Shown: piece after piece, positions 21,718 to 31,473 of the stretch
Layout: each line of letters starts with the position of its first letter
Position numbering within the stretch: the first letter of the stretch is position 1
Source: Fragilaria crotonensis
Taxonomy: Eukaryota > Bacillariophyta > Fragilariophyceae > Fragilariales > Fragilariaceae
Assembly: GCA_022925895.1 (NCBI GenBank)
Contig: JAKSYS010000003.1
Coordinates: forward strand, 186,001 to 250,000
Direction of reading: 5' to 3'
DNA length: 64,000 nt
The notes under the pieces: generated by a model
The model's database searches: none
Seen by the model: the letters and a program-made list of their open reading frames with translations, nothing else
Told to the model about the DNA's origin: nothing
Translations under genes and position numbers: made by a program

Positions 21718-23681
21718 GGTTCAAGCCATAGTACTGTACTACCGGAATAAATCTTTTTCTCAACATTGTTCCGAGGGAAAATCATTTTTTGTTCTGTAAC
21801 TGGTGACACTCTGCTTTATGAGCGACAGGGCATATTGACGTCAACAACCTCATGAAAAAACTCCGGACTCTACACTTACGGATCGAGCGCCCAGAAGGGG
21901 CACTCTTTGCACATGGGATGACCACTTGCATTGAGCAAGGAGGTGACGAGCCTACAAGAGTCAACGGGATTGCTGTCGGAGACAGGGTCCGCATAAGGAA
22001 GAAGAACAAAGTTAGGAAACCGGCGACATGGCCGAACGACATCCCCGTGGTCCGCGGAAAAGGAACAAATTGCAACTCTAACGAGGGTGACAGCGCAACA
22101 GCTCCACTTTATCACCAACAATGGAGTGTCAACGTGGAGGGCGCCGAACAACCTCAAGCAAATTTGACTTCAAGATAACACCCAAACAAGATCATGAGCG
22201 CTGTTTCCCCCACAGAAATGCTGGTGTAAGAGGGGGGGCTGCGGGAATGGCAGATCCAATAGGAAAACGAGGGCAGGTTGAGGGCACGGGCAAGGAAGTC
22301 AGCAGAGGCATCATCGGACAACGGGTTTCAAGGGAACCACGGAAGAGATGCTGGGTGGTAATCTTTTCGAATGCCATGATGAGCAGTCAGACTGACGACC
22401 GTTTGGGTAGATCATGGAAGCAATAAAAGGCTCTGTGAAGAAAAAATAGAAATATTAGAGGATCTCGGAGGTTTGTTTCCCGAGGACATGAAAGCACCCC
22501 AGGTGATGAAACCGAAGGAACCGGGAACAAATCCTGAAACGACCGAATTGTTGGAGAAAGCAGTTTGGACAGAGCAGGTAAAAATGTATTGGAAAAGAAC
22601 AGATGAGCTCCCCAGCAACTTGGCAGACACTAACGCAGTTATTAGAGCCAATGCAGTGAGGCCATGAACGCCAAGGTGCGATCGTCAAAGGAGTGCAAGG
22701 CCAGAAGGGCCAAGAATGATGACTGTTTTTGGCTGTTGAAGCAGATCAAATCGGTCATGTAGATGTTTGATGCGAAGAAGAACCCATTGCTGTCTGCGCT
22801 TGAGGCGCGCAGGGGTTTCATTAACTGCAAGCAGTTTCCTGGTCAAACTGTAGACAACTGCAAGCAGTTTCCTGGTCAAACTGTGGACAAGTTCTTTGAG
22901 GAGCTCAGGGCATGGGCCGACACGGTTGAGTACTACGGTGGCGGCTCCTCCTACTCCAAACACTATGAACTCGTCTCGAAGGCTGACAATGATGGTATCA
23001 AGCGGAGCAATGAGGAAAGAAGGAAACACATTGCAAAGGATACAACCCTGGTCATGTCTTTCATCAGCGGAGCGGATCACCAGCAACGATATGGCACGCT
23101 CATTACGAGCTTGCCCAACTCGTATGCGATGGGTAAAGAATATTTGTACCCAATTGACATCACCTCGGCATACGGTTTGTTGGTAAACTACAAAACCACT
23201 GAAAACCAGGAACAGTAACACTGACCCCGCAAGAGCGGCGGGCAGAAACGACAGCAATGGCGTGACTTTTGCGCAACAACAGGCCCCCGTGGCAGGAACA
23301 GACGGAGCCACCTTCGTCCCTGGCATAACCTGTTATTGCTGTCAGGCGACGGGACACTACGCTAACGTATGTCCACCCACCGGTGACGTGTCGACCAACG
23401 CAGAAACCACCCTATTGCAACATGCTTTTATCTTGACACAAGGAGGCGTCAGCAGTCGCATCGACCCCAGTTGCACCTTATTGGACTCTCAGTCTACTGC
23501 CTATTTTGGTTTTTAACAATTTGTCCATGCTCAAGAACATCAGGAAGAGCACCGATACTTTGCAAGCGGCAACAAACGGCAGTCACCAAGACTCTAATAT
23601 GGTTGGCAATTTCCCTAACCTAGGTACCGGGTTCAAGCCCTAGAGTATTGTGCTACCGGCATAGTAATTGTTTTCTCAACA
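21718..23681 (+). mobile_element. Fossil Ty1/Copia-like LTR retroelement (gag and part of protease), broken
   Basis: Recognisable parts are a Copia-type gag region (about 22440-23220), a zinc knuckle of the C-x2-C-x4-H-x4-C type (about 23333-23376), and the start of an aspartic protease (about 23475-23620). No reverse transcriptase, integrase or RNase H is recognised. Short related stretches of about 50 bp, at 21718-21765 and 23630-23681, both start GGTTCAAGCC and end CTCAACA, resembling the tail of a Copia LTR; they may mark the two ends. The copy is clearly broken in several places and incomplete. It is probably moderately old. Confidence 0.7.
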
Positions 23682-23689
23682 ACGAGTTC

Positions 23690-24556
23690 CAGTAATCTCC
23701 ACACATTTGAATCGCCTGCCTACCATGCACAGCTCCTCTCTAACACTCTATGGTGTTGATCCCAATTGGTGATTCTGTGAGGAATCTACCAAATCCACCA
23801 GTACTGAGAGCAATGTTGAAGGTTTATTCCATCCAGCAAGTGAAACACACTTTGTCACATGCTGCTGAGACATATTGCATATAGACACCACCATCTTGTC
23901 AAAAAGCAACCTGCTCAAACTGTCACAAGGCTGATAATTGGGTAGGCTCAGACTTTTGCTTGATCATAGAATCTGCTGTTGGAACCATTCGCTTCCTTTG
24001 GTTTGACCAAAAGCATACAGATGCTGAGGTAGCAGAAGTGAATGCAGAAAGAGGAGCAATCAGAACCTCAAAACACACGACCTGCACTTGAAATCCTTGA
24101 AATGACAAACAAGCCTGTTTTCACAGAGTTGCCATTGGTGAAATACCTTAATGGTATTGGTGTGAACAATGAAGGACATTGTGACAGTTTCCACGTGAGC
24201 ATACAAATTGAGGATAATGTTATTGTTGACAAGCCATTCTATACCCTGATTATGAGTTTATATTTATTTTCAACCACAGCCAGGAACAGCATGCTTGCAA
24301 ATGCACTAAAACACTGACTGTGCTGAACATGTCCAAAAGATACAGAGGAGTTCAAGGAATTATGAAAAACAAAGGATACATTAGACTACTGGCTGGTGTA
24401 CTCATCTGTACTGAAAGAGACAAGACCATGACATCTATGATATTGGCAATATCAAAGGGAACTATGACAAGTCTTCTTCTGAAATTGTGAAGACTTAAAC
24501 TCCAAACCTTGATTACATGTCCATATTCTGCCACATCCTGCTCATCCTGCTGCTGC
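23690..24556. other. Degenerate region between two relics
   Basis: No gene is recognised. The DNA has the same AT-rich, GTAC-poor texture as the Harbinger relic that follows and may be part of that element, but I saw no end repeats. Confidence 0.4.
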
Positions 24557-25480
24557 TCACCGGCCGACAACAACAGCGGTAGCAGGAGGCCGTGGTATTT
24601 CTGTCTCATAGTACTGCTCACCATTATAAGAAATTGAAGAGGCGGGATTCATTGTGCCCCCTCCATCCGCTTCTGCAGTTCCATCATCATGAGCACCCAC
24701 AGGATTCACGAGACATTGTTGGAGAGCAGTAGGAATATTTTCAATACCACCGAGCATTTCATCGTCATTCACCAACATTGCTTTTTCATAGTTACTTGGA
24801 ACTCCATTGTTCCATTCCTTGACGAGACCATCCATATCAATCAGTATATTTTGCAAGGCACAGCATGTGTGGAGTGTGGAATGCATTGTCCGGTTCACTA
24901 GTATCGAGTGCGCAAAATTCTTGTCTTCAAGATACACCAACAACCTTTAAGAATTTTAAAGGTAATACATTCAATGTCCTTGTTACTGCACAGAGATTCT
25001 AGCCAAGCCAAGAAACGGATTTCAGATCGGCTATTGCTTGTTTGTATTGAATGAGGAAGTGTAGATGATTGCTCAGGTAGTTATTACCAACCAACAACCA
25101 AGCACCTTGAAAGTTCTGCCTCATAACAGTTCTTGCAGCATTGTTGAATGAGTACAATTGAAGAACAATTTCATATAGAATCTAACCCTCATGTATTTGT
25201 TCCATGAATGGATCAAAGTGCTGAAGTGTCATGTCTTCCAATGAGGAGGATGACCTGACGTTGTCAACAAGATTTGTCAATAATGGTTGACCGTGATGTG
25301 GTATGCTTCTGCTGTTTTATGCGAACTTTTTAATCCAAGATGGGCCTTTTGGCTTCAATTGCTGACACATTCAAGTAGCACATTTCTAGCATCTGTTGAA
25401 CCGACAGTCCAGGGAAATCCTGCCATTTTGTATTCCTTGATTTGTGCTTTTGACTTCACCATACGTTGATGGGGATGTGA
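24557..25480 (-). mobile_element. PIF/Harbinger-like transposase relic
   Basis: Read on the minus strand, the DNA gives pieces of a DDE_Tnp_4-type transposase in order but with stops and frame changes. Near 25480-25290 it reads AGFPWTVGSTDARNVLLE followed by a KAHLGLKSSHKTA-like piece, where GSTDA carries the first catalytic Asp of the family. Near 25280-25200 is LLTNLVDNVRSSSSLEDMTL followed by a QHFDPFMEQI-like piece. Near 24900-24830 is HTCCALQNILIDMDGL, the family's conserved C-terminal CCxLHN-like motif. The last 128 codons are still open (24943-24557). No inverted ends or 3-bp target duplication were found. This is an old, dead copy. Confidence 0.6.
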
Positions 25481-26042
25481 CAAAACCGAGAATACAACTC
25501 AGTAATCTTGCAATCCAGGAACTGATGAATGGCTGAATCTTTGAGTCACCACTTCACTGATGAATATGGCTTCGGTCAAATTGTCAATTGTCCAGGATCA
25601 ACCCAACTAGCAAGGCACTGACAAGAGCAATAATGACAAGGTCCTTGAGAGTCATAGAGGACAGCATTCAAGATCAATGTTCATGGAAACAAATGAGTTG
25701 TACAGTAATCCGAAATGATGACAAAACAAACTTGAAAAAGGGCATTGTCATTTTGTGGATGCAGGATGTACATAGTATAGTACCACATTGACTTTTGTGG
25801 ATTAATGGGCATGTTGTCATAACCAACAGCAGAACGGAATACTTGGCAAACTTGAATTGGAGGAATAAGGTTGTGTGTTGTGCTGGATGTCGGATTTTCC
25901 TTGTGATCTTGTTCTTCCTGTGTGCAAGATCTTGGATCTTGGAGTACTAGGAAGAGAGAACGTCTTCCTGACGAGGTACTTGTACCTGATACAGCACTGG
26001 TACTGTACAACCACAAGCATTACCGGCATACAAGTACTACCC

Positions 26043-26841
26043 GTCCACGGGCTACTTCCGACTAATGTAAAGCTCCATCGACACGATCCTTGTCGCAATC
26101 GCTGCCCAAGTTGTCAAGCCCGCCCGGAGACGTGGTCTCACATTGCTTCTTCGTTGCAGGTCGGAGGAGACCCATACACGTTGGCGAACATCGATGGTTC
26201 AGACTGTCGCGAAGAAGTGCGATGACCTTCACACCGTGCCGAGTTTGAAAGCTATATTGCTCCAGACACTCAGGGAATGGTGTCTGCACTCCAACGACGA
26301 ATCCCCCTACCAGCCAACTCTGTGCATCTAACACAGCAACCGCATCGATTCGTCGACTTGTATACCAGCAGAATGCAATCGGATGGGAACACATCTTCTT
26401 GTTGGTAAGGTTCAGTAGTGAATGGAGCTCTCACAAAGATGAATACTACGCGAGTCGGGCTCACTTGATCGACACTAAACGACAAACTGGGCTTCGATGG
26501 CAAATCGCGCTTATTAGCACGTTGTGGAACCAGTGGTTCCTTTTATGGGCTATTAGAAATCAATCATTACATGGCGCAGATTCTACGACGCGGACTCAAG
26601 CTGAGCGTCGAGATGTCGAGCGCATGTTAGTTGACATTTATGACGCTCAACATCAGATGGAACCGAGCGTTCAGCAATTGTTGTGTCAAGATATTACCGA
26701 GCACTTTACAAAATCTGTAACATACAACAAAATTGGTTAGCAGTCTACAGACCACTGGTCAGGCAAAGCATCCATCGCGCAAAACTCAAAGCCATCCAGG
26801 GAGTGAAGTCAATCAAATCATATTTTGGGACACCAAAGTAA
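26043..26841 (+). mobile_element. 3' end of a diatom non-LTR (LINE-like) retroelement, truncated
   Basis: The conserved C-terminal region of diatom LINE-like polyproteins is visible in shifting frames. It begins with LLPTNVKLHRHDPCRNRCPSC and QARPETWSH (a C-x2-C...H zinc-binding tail, near 26055-26140), continues with NRIDSSTCIPAECNRMGTHL-like text, and then a clean open stretch from about 26460: TGLRWQIALISTLWNQWFLL, RNQSLHGAD, AERRDVERMLVDIYDAQHQM. It ends IQGVKSIKSYFGTPK and a TAA at 26839-26841. The reverse-transcriptase core is absent, fitting 5' truncation, the usual fate of LINE copies. Several frame changes occur. Confidence 0.65.
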
Positions 26842-27150
26842 CATACTGCACATTGCGGGAGTGAATACTGGCCGCTACTAGTTCGGACTGGGAGTGTCTA
26901 GTCGTGTGGGTCGAGCGTTTTTAATCTGAACGCAGCGGCAGCACGTTATATTAGATCTGGTTTTTTTACCGGTACAAGTACTACTGTTGTTCAGTTATCG
27001 AGTTTGGGTGCATGTCTGCATGTCATATGATTTTCCAGGTATGCATACCTTGTACTGGTACTACTCTATACTCTATACTCTATACCAGGGTTTGATACAA
27101 GGTTACCACCGCTACCGGAGGTATTATACCGTACCAATACCTTCTCTCCA

Positions 27151-27772
27151 GGGACATCCGGAATTCCTTCTTATTCTGTTAGTGGGTTACACAGATATAC
27201 GTAGATTAAAAACTGAAATTTCATCAATATCCAAAACTGAATATGTTCATTGTGATGTCGGAAGAGTATTGGCTAGCGTGCGAGCCAGCGTGGCATCGTG
27301 GCGAACTTATTTATGAGAAGAAATCTAATCGTGAACTTATTTACGAGAAGAAATCTTCTCGTGAACTTATTTACGAGAAGAATTCTTCTCATGAACTTAT
27401 TCATAAGAAAAAATCTTCTTACGAACTTATTTAAGAGAAGATTTCATCCTTTCAATACACTTTCTCGTAGAAGTCTAACTTAAAAACGAGAAGGTATCTA
27501 ATCGTGAACTTATTTACGAGAAGAAATCTTCTCATCAACTTATTTAAGAGAAGAAATCTTCTCATCAACTTATTCATGAGAAGATTTCTAATCGTGGACT
27601 TATTTACGAGAAGAAATAACCTCCGAGCCTGCCAAGCCCCCATTTGCATTCATGACGCCAGCCAGTATCCATTGACGTTATTTATTAAGCGGTCGTGTGT
27701 CACGTGACTCGATTTGACAGCCCTAAAAAACTCTCGGCAAAGTGAGGGTCAAGAAGGAATTCCGGATGTCCC
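27151..27772. mobile_element. Non-autonomous inverted-repeat element filled with 30-bp repeats
   Basis: Perfect 22-bp inverted repeats, 27151-27172 and 27751-27772, reading inward GGGACATCCGGAATTCCTTC. The middle (about 27301-27620) holds two runs of four 30-bp units each, consensus GAACTTATTTACGAGAAG followed by AAATCTTCTCGT. Part of the unit is a near-perfect dyad (GAGAAGAAATCTTCTC). Open frames across it (ELIYEKKSSR repeats) follow from 30 being divisible by 3 and are not taken as genes. A similar pair of ends bounds 41126-41842. No protein is encoded. Confidence 0.75.
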
Positions 27773-28372
27773 AGCAGCCTGCAGTCTGCAATGTCCGACC
27801 ACCAGGTCGTCAGGAGCAGTTGGAATATCCCACCACCGGAATGAGGGCAATACACTGACCAGTAAGCGTCACCCTGTGGTAGCCATATACAAGTACCAAG
27901 TTTGTCCGGTGATGTTTTCAAACCCAGTACAGTACTTGAGACATATTGTGAAGTAACTGTCTTTTTACCAGAAGGTTACTATGAGCGCTATCGTCTACTG
28001 TACTTGCAGTACTGTCGTGTGAATAGACGGTACAGCAGCTGACAGTTACAGAATCACCTACCGCACCAAATTTCAAATACCCGTTATTTACTGCCAGGCG
28101 AGAAGCGAGTCGGTACAACCGTAATAAAAACCGTGAAGACGTTCGCACACCGAGTGATCATTGGTGCAAGTCCACATAGGGGTGGTACACCATGATACGT
28201 ACATGTACCGGCATCCAAATGTACCAAATTTTTCAGATTGCAGTATTATTTTATAACAAACCCTGCTCTATAGGTCTACTCTATACATCGATTAGGACTT
28301 AATAAGAGTTCGAAAGCTCTCGTTGCAGGTTTACGATGAAATCCAAGAAGGGGCTTTTTCATCGTAATGAGG

Positions 28373-28417
28373 GAGGTGGGAGGTCAGAGGTCAGAGGTGG
28401 GAGGTCAGAGGTGGGAG
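28373..28417. repeat. Heptamer tandem array, unit GAGGTSR
   Basis: Six 7-bp units in register, alternating GAGGTGG and GAGGTCA. It is a third array with period 7 in non-coding DNA. Confidence 0.9.
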
Positions 28418-29122
28418 TCATGGTCAGGGTCAACGGGGGAATGAGGAATGTCCATGTCTTTCTGCCTATTGTAGACCTACTAGATACAGTGTATTTTTAT
28501 CAGGAACTCGGAGTACCAGGTATAAACTCGGGGTATTTATACATAATGACTGCAACGAGTGCCCCGTTCGAGATCCCTCTTACTACGAGTACCAGGTATC
28601 ATACAACTGGTACTCCGAGCTCCGAGCACCTTTGTAAACCGTATAAATGATTATCGTGTGTCTGAAGTTCAACGAATATGCACCTTACATATATACATAT
28701 AAGCTGTATGAATACGTACAGTAGTTTTCATGACTCTTGTAACGGTATGACAGTGTGACAAGTACTAATCGACCACGTGAAAGCTCTGATCAGAGTTTCG
28801 ATAATGACAGCGCACTGAAGAGGTGGATGTTGCTAAACTACATATGATAGGCGTATCATAGAAGGCAAAGTCATAGTGAAACCGCTGCAACCCAAAACTG
28901 GGTCATCAACCAACCCGCGCAGCCTGTGCAACCTGTCCTGTGACTCGTTGCAGGGCTCGCGCATGTCGTTCCTATCAAGTTTTCGAAGCCCTCTCATTTT
29001 ACTCGGCGGAATATCACTAATAAACCTTCTGCAACCGGCATCCCCTGATCTCCGAACCATCGGGTTCACACTCTCATAGTTCCGACCTTGACCATTAGAT
29101 CACTGACAATCGTAATCTTGCC

Positions 29123-30058
29123 ATGCTTGCAACGAAGGACCCCATTATCTTTGAGCATGACTCCGAGTTAAGTGTTGATGAGAAGATAGACAGAATTGTA
29201 CAGGAGAAGGATCGACGCGTTGCTGAAGCCTGGACCATGATGCCTCGCCTCTTCGATATCTGGGGTAAGCCATACGGGTTTGAAATGTAATACTACAATG
29301 GATACGAAGTATTTGACATTTTTCTCATGCTCTTTTTATTAGACTCCGACAGTAGTGGTGCCCTAGATAAGAATGAAGTTTTCTTGGGGGTTGAGCAATA
29401 CTGCGAAGCCAGAGAACTAAGTTTCGACTCGCGAGTGATATCCCGCCTTTGGTGTGAAGTAGATGATAATGGTGATCAGGTTCTTGATCGACATGAGTTT
29501 GCTGTCTTTCTGGCACGCTATTGTGAAGGGATTGGAATAGCGCTGGATGATTTGGCATTCGTTGTGATGGAACAGCTAGCTGGTGTAACCCCAATGCAAG
29601 GTCCCTCTTGTGACCAGGGAGAAAAACCAGGCGCTGTATTTCACAGATTCTGGGCTCTTAAGAAAAGGAGACCGAGGACGTCGTATACCTGGGCTCAGCT
29701 GAAGATTGAGTCCGAAAAGCTGAGTGCAAAAAGCGATCCGTCGCCGACTTGGGAGCTGCGGAGAATTCATCATGCCCTGAAACCGTTCGGGAGCATCAGA
29801 ATTGGTGACGACATCAACGAAGACCCTTCAACTCTGAAAAAAGGTGAAAACATACTTCTCTCGAGACTTGTGGGTGCTTCGAACAAGAAGCACCCGCCAT
29901 TTCAAATCAAAAGGCGCAGAAACAGCAACATTCGCCCAATAAACAAGATCGAGGCACAGTCATTGGACGGGTTCTTCTCCGTCGTAGGCGAGGCGGTTAA
30001 GCGCAGCGAAAGCACTCGGATGATGAATATCTCATCAACTAGCATTAATTCCGCCTGA
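29123..30058 (+). CDS. EF-hand calcium-binding protein
   Basis: Two exons, 29123-29264 and 29343-30058, joined over a 78-bp intron (donor TGGG/GTAAGC, acceptor TTTATTAG). The split codon G/AC supplies Asp48, the first ligand of the first EF-hand loop, which supports the splice. The protein has 285 residues. Loop 1 is DSDSSGALDKNE (48-59) and loop 2 is DDNGDQVLDRHE (88-99), each with ligands at positions 1, 3, 5, 9 and 12, so both should bind calcium. Residues 1-47 are helical and charged. The C-terminal 150 residues are basic and low complexity (KKRRPRTSY, IKRRRNSNIRP) with no domain I recognise. A calcium sensor or calcium-dependent adaptor is likely; the partner is unknown. Confidence 0.8.
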
Positions 30059-31473
30059 TCTCTTGGCGTAATGGTTAACTCTGAAGCACATCAATCCAAC
30101 CTCAACGTTCAGGCAGGGCTCGCAGAATGCGACAGTACTAGTACCAGGTATCTACTATTCTAGCCTGTTTTGTTTCATGACGAGAGTACCGGTACCGGTA
30201 CCATGCTGTACGGCACTACTTTGCGACATATGTACGTTGTACCATGTACTTGTGTACCAGGTAATACTGTCCACTATTCCCTCGTTCAAGTATTACTGGT
30301 ACACAGGCTACTACAACTGTACAACGCCACCAGACCTCAGACTTTACTGTACCTGGTAGCTGGTAGTATAATCATATATATATTACTAGTGGGTACCTCC
30401 CAATTGGTCGGACTTCTGGAATACGGCGTGTACGGTATGGGTTGTGCACGGTTGTGTGTACTGTTTGTACAGTTCAGTACTATACGCAAGTAGTGCAGTA
30501 CCCCAGAGTGGTCATACTCCGTAACAGACGCACGCACTGACGCAACTACGTATATGCAAATCTTACCGACATCTCTTACGGAGTACTCCAGTATGCATGT
30601 ATGACATTTATGCTCCGAGTATGAGACAGTATTCATTTGATCCAGTACCCCAGAGTGGTCATACTCCGTAACAGACGGACGCACGCACTCACACACGCAC
30701 ACAATTAATTTATAATATAGTAGGATACAGTATCTGGTACGGAGTAATGCATAGGAGGTTCCATGCGTCCGGTGGAACCTGGGTATTGTACTTGTACTGC
30801 ATAGTAGCACGTACTCCTACGCACAGTTGAACATGTACTGTAGTAGTCAGCAAGTATGCATATAAACATGCATGTAAAATTCCGAGTACACCATATTACG
30901 TACCAGGTACCTGTACCTGGTACAAGTACTACTGGAACCTTGCCGTGCATACGATAACAGTTGTAGTATGCTCGACAAAATCGAATACAGGTTATTGCGA
31001 TGTATACACATATATGCAATTATATGCTTTAGACTCTAGTAGAGATTGTTTACGTATACAACCATCAACCATGTCCTTCTAGCTAGTAGTATGAAATAGG
31101 AGCGTGGGATTGACAGTAAGCATATATAATGTGTTCAATTTTTTTCTACCCACGCATGTTATATCCACGTCTGAGGAATCCTTAGTCCACAAATTTAACG
31201 CTTTGATTAAAACACTTTCATCGGGAATCAAGAAGTAACGCCCTAAGGTCTGAGCCAACATAAGCACTCAAAACCACATATATCGCCATATTGTTCGGGC
31301 GCGTGATGACATATATGGACAATTCCGGTACTATTATACCCAGCCCTCGCTCATTTCTTTTCGTCGAGGGTTCGTCACATCGACCCTGAAGCGACGAATC
31401 AAATTCCTGCCGTCGCGAATAGTGGAACTCAAAGCTGAGTGAAGAAGACGCTCAAACTGACTTCGCTATTGCC
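30059..31473. other. GTAC-rich intergenic region
   Basis: 1.4 kb with no convincing gene. GTAC, GGTACC, CCGGTACC and GTACTCC words are extremely frequent between 30120 and 31020. A 35-bp exact direct repeat occurs at 30496-30530 and 30643-30677. From about 31080 to 31470 the sequence is plainer and should contain the promoter of the long low-complexity gene. Confidence 0.55.
30496..30677. repeat. 35-bp direct repeat, 147 bp apart
   Basis: The sequence beginning CAGTACCCCAGAGTGGTCAT occurs twice, at 30496-30530 and 30643-30677, identical over 35 bp and followed both times by GCACGCAC-like text. The start-to-start distance is 147 bp. Confidence 0.9.

Larger units (their letters stand above)
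26842..29122. other. Gene-free repeat-bearing region
   Basis: Between the LINE tail and the EF-hand gene there is no coding frame I support. It contains the inverted-repeat element at 27151-27772 and the heptamer array at 28373-28417; the remainder (27773-28370 and 28420-29100) is GTAC-rich intergenic DNA. The last 100 bp should include the EF-hand gene's promoter. Confidence 0.5.

Noticed and set aside
21718-21731. GGTTCAAGCC as a polymerase III B box of a SINE
   Set aside because: No A box at the proper distance; the sequence fits better as part of an LTR-like tail, since it is followed in both copies by CTCAACA.
27243-27434. Open frame encoding ELIYEKKSSR repeats
   Set aside because: The 30-bp unit length keeps the frame open; the same array is open in other frames and lacks any conserved context.
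30063-30130. tRNA-like text TGGCGTAATGGTTAAC
   Set aside because: It resembles an A box, but no B box, cloverleaf or acceptor pairing follows.
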